From an uncultured Clostridia bacterium (GTDB taxonomy: Bacteria > Bacillota > Clostridia > TANB77 > CAG-508): a DNA stretch of 23,152 bases. The DNA lies in the NCBI GenBank assembly GCA_947629965.1, contig CANRFS010000003.1, positions 1 through 23,152 on the forward strand. The letters run 5' to 3'. Made by a program: the position numbers and the translations under genes. Within the stretch, counting starts at the first letter, position 1, and every line of letters begins with the position of its first letter. Under the pieces are notes generated by a model that had not been told where the DNA came from, searched no databases, and saw nothing but the letters and a program-made list of their open reading frames with translations. Positions 16,479-23,152 of this stretch are shown piece by piece.

Positions 16479-17876
16479 ATGATTAATTTTAATACTAATA
16501 TAGAAAATCTAAAAAAATATAAACATGTGCATATGATAGGAATTGGTGGAATTAGCATGAGTGGTATAGCAGAAATTTTGCACAACTTTGGAGTATTTGT
16601 TACTGGATCTGATGTTACCAAAAGTAAAATTACAGATAGATTATCAAGTCATGGAATATTTGTTTCTATAGGTCATGAAACGAACTTAGTTAAAAAATCT
16701 GATTTAGTTGTCTACTCTGCAGCTATAAAACAAGACGACCCTGAACTCGTAGAAGCTAAAAATAACAATATTACAATCGTTGAAAGAGCCGATTTTGTTG
16801 GTTATTTAACAAGAATATACAAAGACACTATTGGCATTGCGGGAACTCACGGAAAAACTACAACAACTTCAATGGTTTCTTTATGTTTTTTAGAAGCAGG
16901 TCTTGATCCAACAATACAAGTTGGCGCAATTTTGAAACAAATTAATGGAAATAATAGAGTTGGAAATAGCGACTATTTTATTTTGGAATCATGCGAATAT
17001 GTAGAAAGCTTTTTAAAATTTAGTCCTAAATCTACTATAGTTTTAAATATAGATAATGATCATTTAGATTATTTTAAGAACTTTGATAATATAAAAAGAG
17101 CTTTTGAAAAATATGTTGCACTACTTCCTTATGATGGTTTATTAGTTATAAATGCAGACGATCCTAATTGTTTTAATTTACGTCATAATACAGATGCAAG
17201 AACTGTAACGTTTGCTATTGATAACGAAAAAGCAAATTTTATTGCGAGAAACATTGTATTTGATGATAAGGGTTTTGCTAAATTTGATGTTTATCATAAT
17301 AGGAACTATTTTTTAGAAATTAAATTATCTGTTCCTGGAAATCATAATGTTCTAAACGCACTTGCATGTATTGCACTTTGCACTGAATATGGAATCGATA
17401 AATATGATATTAAATCTGCACTTTTAAAATTTACTGGAGCAAATCGTAGATTCGAATTAGTTGGTTCTTATCAAAATATAGATATTTATGATGATTATGC
17501 TCATCACCCTAGCGAAATACTCGCAACATATAATGCCTTACAAAATAGAAAATATCGTCAGTCTTGGATTATATTTCAACCACATACATATAGCAGAACT
17601 AAAATGCTACTTGATGATTTTGCTAAGGTCTTAACCAATTTTGATAATGTAATAGTCACTGATATATATGCAGCAAGAGAAGTTAATAATTATAATATAT
17701 CTGCAAAAGATTTAGTAAACAAAATATCATCACTAGGAAAAACCGCTGTGTATATTTCATCTTTTGATGAAATCGCACGTTTTATCCGTCAAAGAGCATG
17801 TCCTAATGATGTAGTTCTTACAGTGGGTGCAGGCACAGTTACAGAAATAGGCAAAAAAATATTATTATCAGAATAA
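16479..17876 (+). CDS. murC: UDP-N-acetylmuramate--L-alanine ligase MurC
   Basis: A 465-aa Mur ligase that joins L-alanine to UDP-MurNAc with ATP, the first step of the peptidoglycan stem peptide, in the cytoplasm. Seen: HMIGIGGISMSGIAEIL (UDP-binding Rossmann), GIAGTHGKTTTTSM (P-loop), ESCEYVESFL, LNIDNDHLDYF (metal and Mur-ligase motif), NHNVLNALACIAL, GANRRFE, IYDDYAHHPSEI and VGAGTV near the end. Length is normal and the frame is intact. It is the only plus-strand gene, divergent from spoVG. It ends in a long inverted repeat shared with uppP, another peptidoglycan pathway gene. Confidence 0.98.
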   Translation: MINFNTNIENLKKYKHVHMIGIGGISMSGIAEILHNFGVFVTGSDVTKSKITDRLSSHGIFVSIGHETNLVKKSDLVVYSAAIKQDDPELVEAKNNNITIVERADFVGYLTRIYKDTIGIAGTHGKTTTTSMVSLCFLEAGLDPTIQVGAILKQINGNNRVGNSDYFILESCEYVESFLKFSPKSTIVLNIDNDHLDYFKNFDNIKRAFEKYVALLPYDGLLVINADDPNCFNLRHNTDARTVTFAIDNEKANFIARNIVFDDKGFAKFDVYHNRNYFLEIKLSVPGNHNVLNALACIALCTEYGIDKYDIKSALLKFTGANRRFELVGSYQNIDIYDDYAHHPSEILATYNALQNRKYRQSWIIFQPHTYSRTKMLLDDFAKVLTNFDNVIVTDIYAAREVNNYNISAKDLVNKISSLGKTAVYISSFDEIARFIRQRACPNDVVLTVGAGTVTEIGKKILLSE

Positions 17877-17933
17877 ATAGATAAAATAAAAAGGAAAAAT
17901 GAAATACATTTTTCCTTTTTATTTTATCTATTT
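17875..17933. terminator. Shared bidirectional terminator between convergent murC and uppP
   Basis: A perfect 27-base inverted repeat (17875-17901 and 17907-17933) with a 5-base loop. The left arm begins inside the murC stop codon and the right arm contains the last codons and stop of uppP, so both genes end within the hairpin. Confidence 0.9.
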
Positions 17934-18733
17934 AAACATATTGCAATAACTACTATTCCTATTATTATTCTATATATCGCAAATCCCTTGAAACTTCCTT
18001 TTTTTAAGTATTCTAATAAAAATTTTATTACTATTATTCCTACTATAAAGCTCATTATAACTCCCATTGCAAAAGCAATGATTCCTGCCATATCAGCTAT
18101 TAAAAAATATTCTATAAAATCTTTTAATTTAAATACTGTTGCTGCTAAAACTATTGGTGCAGATAACATAAACGAATATTTTGCAACCGCTTCTCTTTTT
18201 ACCCCTAGTGCTCTTCCTGCAGTCATTGTAACGCCTGATCTTGATACACCCGGAATAAATGCTAAACTTTGAGATAAACCTATTAAAAATGTTTGTCTGA
18301 AATTCATATCTTTATACTCTGTTTGTTTTTTTGCAAATCTGTCTACCAAATATAATATTATACCCATAACTATTAATGCTATTGCTATTATCATCGGTTT
18401 TGTTAACAAATTTTCAGCATACTTATCTAATATAAATCCTATAATTCCTCCAGGCAAAGTTGCAATTACTATGTACCAAAACATTCTGCCTTCAGTAGTT
18501 TTTTTCTTTTTTGCTACAAAATTGTATCCACCTTTTATTAATTCTATCCAGTCTTTAAAAAAGAAAATTCCTATTGCAAGTAGTGTTCCAAAATGCAACG
18601 CTACATCAAACGATTCTGGAATATCCCAGTTAAAAATCCATGGTATTAAAAAAAGATGTGCAGAACTTGATATTGGCAAAAGTTCTGTAAGTCCTTGTAC
18701 TATTCCTAATATAATTCCTTGTATTATTGTCAT
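17924..18733 (-). CDS. uppP: Undecaprenyl-diphosphatase UppP/BacA
   Basis: A 269-aa integral membrane enzyme with about eight hydrophobic segments. It recycles the lipid carrier by cleaving undecaprenyl pyrophosphate; family members give bacitracin resistance. Both signatures are present: GIVQGLTELLPISSSAHL (residues 10-27, with the key Glu and Ser/His) and PGVSRSGVTMTAGRALG (about 160-176, catalytic Arg). Length is normal. The ATG overlaps the stop of the upstream dpaA-like gene in an ATGA, so it is translationally coupled. It converges with murC. Confidence 0.97.
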   Translation of the reverse strand: MTIIQGIILGIVQGLTELLPISSSAHLFLIPWIFNWDIPESFDVALHFGTLLAIGIFFFKDWIELIKGGYNFVAKKKKTTEGRMFWYIVIATLPGGIIGFILDKYAENLLTKPMIIAIALIVMGIILYLVDRFAKKQTEYKDMNFRQTFLIGLSQSLAFIPGVSRSGVTMTAGRALGVKREAVAKYSFMLSAPIVLAATVFKLKDFIEYFLIADMAGIIAFAMGVIMSFIVGIIVIKFLLEYLKKGSFKGFAIYRIIIGIVVIAICLNR

Positions 18734-19593
18734 ATTAATTTTCTCCCTTCTAATGTTTCTTTTATATATTTTGCTGATGTTAATGGTGCTACCTTTCCTG
18801 GCAATCCTTGTGCTTCAATTACTTTTATATTATATTCTTTTGCTTTTTCAGTATCTATTCCTCCTGGTTTAGATGCTAATTCTATTATTATAGTATTTTT
18901 ATTTTTTAATAAATTTAATTTTTCCTTATCTAATATTAAAGTAGGTATTGTATTAAAAATTATATCATAATCGTTTAAATTTTTACTTAAATCATCTATA
19001 TGAATTTCTTTATATCCATATGCTCTAATCCAAGCTAAATCTCTATCTTTTCTAGCCATACAGCTAACTTTTGAACCCATTTTCTTTAATTGATTAGATA
19101 ATAATTTGCCTATTCTTCCAAAGCCCAATACCAAACACTTACTATTATGAATAGTAAAATCTGTGCTTTCCATAGCCACTTGAATTGCACCTTCTACAGT
19201 TGGTATTACATTTAAAATTGTTAAACTTTCATCATCCATAAGGTCTACTGCATTTACTTTACTTTTATATGCTTTTTCCTTTATGTCTTGCTTTATTGCA
19301 CCTGCTATTAAAGTTTTATTCTCTAGTGTATTTAAAACCTCTTCAATATTTATTTTATTAGTTGAAAATGGAGCATTTACTAATATTCCATCCTTAGAAA
19401 AAGGTATTCCGCTAATGATTGTATTGCAAAATTTGCTAATTTCTTCTATTTTTTTACATTCATTAATATTTAAATTAGTTTTCTTAGCATTTTCTATTCC
19501 GTATGTATAGATATTATATCCATCATTTGCAAGCAATTCACTCAAAAATATAATTCTTAAGTCCCCACCTAATATACCTAAACTTTTATTCAA
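18730..19593 (-). CDS. dpaA: Dipicolinate synthase subunit A homologue (SpoVFA/DpaA)
   Basis: A 287-aa Rossmann-fold dehydrogenase-like protein. It has the DpaA pattern: an N-terminal SLGILGGDLRIIFLSELL, IISGIPFSKDGILVNAPF, then the nucleotide-binding CLVLGFGRIGKLLSNQLK (about residues 150-167), IFNTIPTLILD and ELASKPGGID. SpoVFA together with SpoVFB makes dipicolinic acid for the spore core. No SpoVFB gene is adjacent here. Many Clostridia keep spoVFA-like genes alone, so dipicolinate production is likely but not proven. I chose the TTG start at 19593, with an AGAAGG site; no nearby in-frame ATG fits. It is coupled to uppP. Confidence 0.85.
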   Translation of the reverse strand: MNKSLGILGGDLRIIFLSELLANDGYNIYTYGIENAKKTNLNINECKKIEEISKFCNTIISGIPFSKDGILVNAPFSTNKINIEEVLNTLENKTLIAGAIKQDIKEKAYKSKVNAVDLMDDESLTILNVIPTVEGAIQVAMESTDFTIHNSKCLVLGFGRIGKLLSNQLKKMGSKVSCMARKDRDLAWIRAYGYKEIHIDDLSKNLNDYDIIFNTIPTLILDKEKLNLLKNKNTIIIELASKPGGIDTEKAKEYNIKVIEAQGLPGKVAPLTSAKYIKETLEGRKLI

Positions 19594-19656
19594 AATACCA
19601 CTACCTTCTTTTTATATATATTAGATAAGTATTTAAGAATTATACTTTTTATGACT

Positions 19657-20808
19657 TTAGAAATTAAATTTTCTTCTTTCATTTTTCTTTTTATCTAAAA
19701 TTTTTGTAAGATTATATGTATTATCCAAGTATTCAGAAATATTTTTTTCAGTCTCGCTTTCAGTATATTGTATATTATTTTCTGGTTTTATTATTTCATT
19801 TTTAAAACTAAAAAATATTGGTTCTTCTAATGCTTTTTTATAGAATTCTTCACTACTCTCTGTCGCTCTATTTAGAAACATTAAAGCTTTAGCTTTATCA
19901 TTTTTAATCATATATATTTTAGCGAGTTGATAAAAAGATTTTATTTCAGTCTCACCATACATACTTTGTAAAAAATACTTCTCTGCTTCACTTATGTCTT
20001 TATATAACAAAGATATTTGTCCTAGTCTATAATAAGAATTATAAAAATTACTATCTAACTCTACTGTTTTTAAAAAGCACTCTTTGGCAAATGAAAATTC
20101 GTTAATTCTAGAATAAGCTATTCCCAAATTATAAAACAAATCAGCTTTTTCTTGATTATGCTTTATTGTTTGTATATAAACATTTATTGCCTCTTTAAAC
20201 TTTTCTTTTTCTAATAGTAGCTCTCCAAGCATTTTATTTGACTCATATAACTCTGGTTTTTGTTTTGATAATATAGTTAGCATTTCTATTGCTTCGTCTT
20301 TTTTTCCAAGGTCTTTTAATAATTTAGATATCTTAAAGTATGACTTATAATCATTGCTTCTAATATCTAAAACTTTTACATATTCATCAATTGATTTTCT
20401 CATTCCACCTTCGTTTTCATATATCTCTGCAAGCATTTTGTGTCCCATATAGCTTTTATCGTATTTTGTAACTAACCTAATTAAAGTGTCTTTAGCTTTT
20501 TTTACATTACCGAATGCTATATACATTTTGCTTAAAGCGATACTTAATAATTCACTAAAATTAAATCCATTTATCTCTAATACAATTATTAAAATAGGAA
20601 TTATTATACATAACATAGCAACAATTATATTAAAAAGTAAATCATTTAATATGTTAAATAGTACCTGTATAAAATTAAGTAATATACCTATTGCTTGGCT
20701 TACCAAAACAAAAAGATATGTTGTATCGTTCTTTTTTATTAGTTTAAATATAAATATGTACACAAAAAGTAAAAAAGATATTAAAATAAATAGTATTTTT
20801 CCAATCAT
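19657..20808 (-). CDS. Membrane-anchored tetratricopeptide (TPR) repeat protein
   Basis: A 383-aa protein with three hydrophobic N-terminal segments (within residues 1-83) followed by about six TPR-like units (residues about 100-320), such as YKSYFKISKLLKDLGKKDEA, LFYNLGIAYSRINEF and YYRLGQISLLYKDISEAEKY. The C-terminal 60 residues are polar and Lys/Asn/Glu-rich. TPR arrays bind partner proteins; none can be named from sequence. Its ATG overlaps the ppa stop in an ATGA, so the two are co-translated. I recognise no named family. Confidence 0.8.
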   Translation of the reverse strand: MIGKILFILISFLLFVYIFIFKLIKKNDTTYLFVLVSQAIGILLNFIQVLFNILNDLLFNIIVAMLCIIIPILIIVLEINGFNFSELLSIALSKMYIAFGNVKKAKDTLIRLVTKYDKSYMGHKMLAEIYENEGGMRKSIDEYVKVLDIRSNDYKSYFKISKLLKDLGKKDEAIEMLTILSKQKPELYESNKMLGELLLEKEKFKEAINVYIQTIKHNQEKADLFYNLGIAYSRINEFSFAKECFLKTVELDSNFYNSYYRLGQISLLYKDISEAEKYFLQSMYGETEIKSFYQLAKIYMIKNDKAKALMFLNRATESSEEFYKKALEEPIFFSFKNEIIKPENNIQYTESETEKNISEYLDNTYNLTKILDKKKNERRKFNF

Positions 20809-21350
20809 TTATTTTCTCCTTGATTTGAAAATTTTACATTATAATTATTTATCGCTTTTTCTATTATTTTTTCCGCCTCTTCTCTTCCTAAAACTTTTTC
20901 CACAACTGTTTGCTTATTCTCTAACTGTTTATAAACCTCAAAAAAGTGCATTATTTCTGTTGAAATATGTTTTGGAAGCTCTTCTATGTCCTTATAAATA
21001 TTTAAATATGGATCTTTTTTTGCTACTGCAATTATTTTTTCATCATTTTGCTCTGAATCTACCATATTTATTACACCAATTGGATAACATTCCACTATAG
21101 TCATAGGATCTATATTTTCTTGACACAATACTAAAACATCTAATGGATCATTATCATCTGCATACGTTCTTGGAATAAATCCGTAGTTAGCTGGATAATG
21201 CGTTGCTGTATATAAAACTCTATCTAACCTTAATAATCCTGTTTCCTTATCTAATTCATATTTGTTTTTTCCACCTTTTGTTATTTCAATAACTGATATA
21301 AAGTCATTAGGTTTTATTCTCTCTGGATTTACGTCATGCCATATATTCAT
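20805..21350 (-). CDS. ppa: Inorganic pyrophosphatase (family I, soluble)
   Basis: A 181-aa cytoplasmic enzyme that hydrolyses pyrophosphate and so drives biosynthetic reactions. Seen: KNKYELDKETGLLRLDR, YPANYGFIPRTYADDNDPLDVLVL (the DxDPxD metal motif lies at about residues 60-65), KKDPYLNIY and a C-terminal helix. I chose ATG at 21350, where the family begins, with an AAGAGGA site; the longer reading from 21386 adds a basic stretch that covers that site. It overlaps the TPR gene by four bases. Confidence 0.96.
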   Translation of the reverse strand: MNIWHDVNPERIKPNDFISVIEITKGGKNKYELDKETGLLRLDRVLYTATHYPANYGFIPRTYADDNDPLDVLVLCQENIDPMTIVECYPIGVINMVDSEQNDEKIIAVAKKDPYLNIYKDIEELPKHISTEIMHFFEVYKQLENKQTVVEKVLGREEAEKIIEKAINNYNVKFSNQGENK

Positions 21351-21474
21351 ACAATTATTCCTCTTTTCGTTTTTTAATTTTAACATATATATTTTAATTC
21401 ATTTTTCATAAAAAGTCCATATTGATTTTTGTTTTTTGTAATTCTTGAAGTAAAATCTTAACTAATCCAATGAT

Positions 21475-21570
21475 GCAAAGCAAAAAATATAGCACTACGA
21501 GTACATTGACAATCGAATATTTGGCAAAGCAAAAGCAAAAGCAGTACACGTAGCACCACTTTTGCTTTAC
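21475..21570. repeat. Two imperfect direct units and a hairpin behind the prepilin gene
   Basis: The 21351-21610 spacer has no gene but holds two related units beginning GCAAAGCAAAA (at 21475 and 21524), each followed by a related 13- to 16-base sequence that is partly an inverted repeat of the other (GCACTACGAGTAC and GTACACGTAGCAC). The second unit can also pair with CTTTTGCTTTAC (21559-21570). There is no U-tract for the minus-strand gene, so it is not a typical terminator. Function unknown. Confidence 0.5.
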
Positions 21571-21610
21571 TATATATATAATAAAAATTTACACACTAGG
21601 CTCGACAAGA

Positions 21611-22829
21611 TCACAACGATAATTCATACGGATTTAATTGTGTCCCATCACCCTTTACGACCTTAACCCCTGGTTTCAGATGAAGTACAGGGCAGAAATT
21701 CGAACTCATTCCACAGCACAGATACTGTTCATAGAAGAGTTTCCAAAACTCCTCCGACTGTTTAATCCCACTATAGTTCATAATACCGACGGTAATGTTG
21801 AATTCGTACGAGGTATCGGTTCTCATAAAATCAGACGCATATAGGCAACCATCATACTTAAGCCCGAGTTTCCTACAAGTCGACCAGTCAATCCTCTTAA
21901 AAGTACTAATATTCTTGTAGATCTTTCCGTCAAAATGCTCAGCAACCGTCGGATGAGCTTTACTATAGCTAGTGAAATATTGAGTAACACTTACATATTC
22001 CAAATTATCACCCAACCCCGGCTCGAAATCGCACTCAGCTCCCAAACCTCTACTAAACCTCACAATGTCGTCATCGCCACCCACAACATACTTGGATGAA
22101 TCTTCCACAGCTCCGAAGTACGATACGATTGTAAGAAGCAACTGATTTTCTAAAATCACTAAAGCTACTCGTTTCATTCATATGTTTCGGGATTTCTTCA
22201 TATTCCCACTTAAAGTCATCTGCGCTAACAAATGGGTCATCAACACCATATGTAATTTTTTCAACTCTTCCACTTTCTATTTCTGTTATATCTACAATCA
22301 ATTGTATTCCATATCCAGAACTTTCATCATATAATACTCTCCATAACATATTATTATATCTTACATATGGACTTTTTTGATATGGTTCTTCGGCACTTGA
22401 ATCTGTTTTTAATACATTTACTGCTAACTGCGCTTCTTGTCCTAATGTTTCTCCATATATATCCACTAGTGGTATGTCGTTATATCCTCCATATTCTTCT
22501 TTTAAAGTTAATTTTACTTCTCCTAATTCTTCTTCAGTCATTACTGTTATATCTGGTACATATGTAAAATATTTTTCTAATATCCCTTTTAACTGACTTC
22601 TTGTTATTTTGTCTCCTTCATTTTCTGCCTGTTTTGCTCCTGCATCTGCACAAACCATGTCTTTTACCATACTTATCCTTGTTTCTCTTCTTGCTTCCTG
22701 AATCTTGTCTATTAGTCCCCCATTTAATGCTACGCTTATTGTTACTGCCACTAGTATCAGCATCACTATTATTGTAATTATTAAGGCTATTAAGGTTATG
22801 CCTCTGCTTTTTAATTTTTCTTGCTTCAT
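21611..22829 (-). CDS. Type IV prepilin-like protein with composite C-terminal domain, interrupted by one +1 frameshift
   Basis: Joined, this is a 405-aa secreted or surface protein. The start has the prepilin signal: basic leader ending in SRG, then ITLIALIITIIVMLILVAVT, a hydrophobic helix (the usual Glu at position 5 of the mature chain is absent, as in some Clostridia pilins). Residues about 130-180 (SPYVRYNNMLWRVLYDES) and the end (LHLKPGVKVVKGDGTQLNPY) match the DUF6273-like beta-rich domain common in surface proteins of gut Clostridia. The frame breaks at 22115, an extra C before GGA (Gly239). From about 22200 downstream the sequence is clearly GC-richer, with TCG, CCG, ACG, GGG and GCG codons rare elsewhere. 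ATG at 22829 has an AGGAGAG site; there is a promoter upstream. No other pilus genes are in the window. Confidence 0.8.
22113..22115 (-). other. +1 frameshift site CGG-A in the prepilin-like gene (Gly239)
   Basis: The coding strand reads GTA CTT C GGA GCT GTG. The zero frame continues about 14 codons to a stop, giving an unfamiliar tail; skipping the C at 22115 gives YNRIVLGAVEDSSKYVV and joins the two halves of the domain. Here the family Gly is less strictly conserved than in the other sites, but the pattern is identical. Confidence 0.8.
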
Positions 22830-22897
22830 ATGTTTTCTCTCCTATCTTTTGTTTTTTCTTTTTTTGGACGGACTAATTTTAGTCTTTTTCCTTTTTA

Positions 22898-22927
22898 ATT
22901 ATAAATTTTTAATATTCTCTTTGGCAA
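22898..22927 (-). promoter_or_regulatory. Probable sigma-A promoter of the prepilin-like gene
   Basis: On the minus strand TTGCCA (22927-22922), an 18-base spacer and TATAAT (22903-22898). The roughly 60-base leader contains a small palindrome, GACTAA/TTAGTC, near 22871-22884. Nothing else is visible in 22830-22990. Confidence 0.55.
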
Positions 22928-22992
22928 TGATTATGGCTAATTTATCTATTTACAAATTTACATAGTTCCGTTTTTGTGTTATTTAGATAATA

Positions 22993-23030
22993 AAAAAACT
23001 TCTAACAAAATTAATGCTAGAAGCTTTTTT
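22993..23030 (-). terminator. Intrinsic terminator after the M23 peptidase gene
   Basis: Arms CTTCTA and TAGAAG (22999-23004 and 23018-23023) extended by A/T runs; on the minus strand it ends in a T-run. It lies about 20 bases past the M23 stop. Confidence 0.8.
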
Positions 23031-23048
23031 GTAAATTACTAATAGTTT

Positions 23049-23152
23049 TTATTTTAAATATATATTAGGGTCTACATTTACGTTGTCTTTTAAAATTTCA
23101 AAATGTAAATGTGGTTCATCAACTATTTCAAATGATGCAGAATTTCCGACTG
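23049..23152 (-). CDS. M23/LytM family peptidase, C-terminal end (cut by window edge)
   Basis: The last 34 codons of a protein ending in VGNSASFEIVDEPHLHFE and then NVNVDPNIYLK. The HLH in PHLHFE is the second zinc-binding motif of M23 peptidases, which cleave peptidoglycan cross-links; the VDP-type ending is also usual. The style of the end resembles Clostridia SpoIIQ, a sporulation protein of the forespore membrane, but too little is present to be sure. The rest lies outside the window, to the right. Confidence 0.75.
   Translation of the reverse strand, partial: VGNSASFEIVDEPHLHFEILKDNVNVDPNIYLK

Noticed and set aside
21475..21555. CRISPR array from the GCAAAGCAAAA units
   Set aside because: Only two imperfect units, no regular spacers and no cas genes.
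21475..21610. Integron attC site behind the prepilin gene
   Set aside because: I could not find matching core sites (GTTRRRY and RYYYAAC) flanking the inverted repeats, and no integrase is present.
1481..22115. Sequencing or assembly errors as the cause of all seven insertions
   Set aside because: None lies in a homopolymer; many other TGGA and TGGT sequences in the same genes (for example in murC) are unaffected; and an instrument error would not respect reading phase. It cannot be fully excluded without reads.
21611..22200. Variable region of a diversity-generating retroelement
   Set aside because: No reverse transcriptase or template repeat is present in the window and the typical hairpin at the gene end is not recognisable.

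Overview
The window comes from a low-GC, AT-rich Gram-positive chromosome, most likely an uncultivated anaerobic Clostridia-type bacterium. The gene order ireB-ruvX-DUF1292 is typical of Firmicutes, and radA-disA, spoVG, a dipicolinate synthase A homologue and an M23 (SpoIIQ-like) peptidase point to a spore-forming lineage. Nearly everything is on the minus strand; murC is the only plus-strand gene. I see no rRNA, tRNA, CRISPR array, transposase or phage gene.

Layout, in minus-strand transcription order from the right. A partial M23 peptidase (23049-23152) is followed by its terminator and a type IV prepilin-like protein (21611-22829) whose C-terminal half has a different base composition. 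Then come ppa-TPR protein (4-base overlap), dpaA-uppP (4-base overlap), and convergent murC/uppP ends sharing one 27-bp inverted repeat. murC and spoVG are divergent. An envelope and housekeeping run follows: a small membrane protein, a ParA/MinD-like protein with AT-hooks, a degenerate GGDEF protein, ireB, ruvX and DUF1292, closed by a hairpin terminator. Next are rsmD and a coiled-coil protein, another terminator, then ftsK/spoIIIE, an unknown coiled-coil gene, an MBL/beta-CASP nuclease, a GH15 glucosidase, radA and disA (cut by the window edge).

The main discovery is a repeated, rule-like +1 frameshift. Four otherwise normal genes (radA, the MBL/beta-CASP nuclease, ftsK and the prepilin) are interrupted seven times in total. 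Every interruption is the same event: one extra C placed directly in front of a conserved in-frame glycine codon GGA or GGT, so the reading frame meets the codon CGG. Skipping the C restores the family sequence exactly, including both P-loops (RadA and FtsK). By my reading of every coding frame, CGG is never used as an ordinary codon anywhere else in the window, although the trinucleotide occurs about three dozen times out of frame and CGA, CGT, AGA and AGG are used for arginine. The simplest model is that CGG is unassigned in this organism and that ribosomes meeting CGGA/CGGT move +1, or read four bases, and insert glycine. The frameshifts would then be translated through, and the genes would not be dead. 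This is inference from sequence; peptide data and the genome's tRNA set would decide it.

Secondary points of interest are the GC-richer module in the prepilin gene with repeats behind it, the ParA-like protein with AT-hooks and DLF repeats, the degenerate GGDEF protein, a sigma-H-like promoter in front of spoVG, and paired hairpins in the disA leader.
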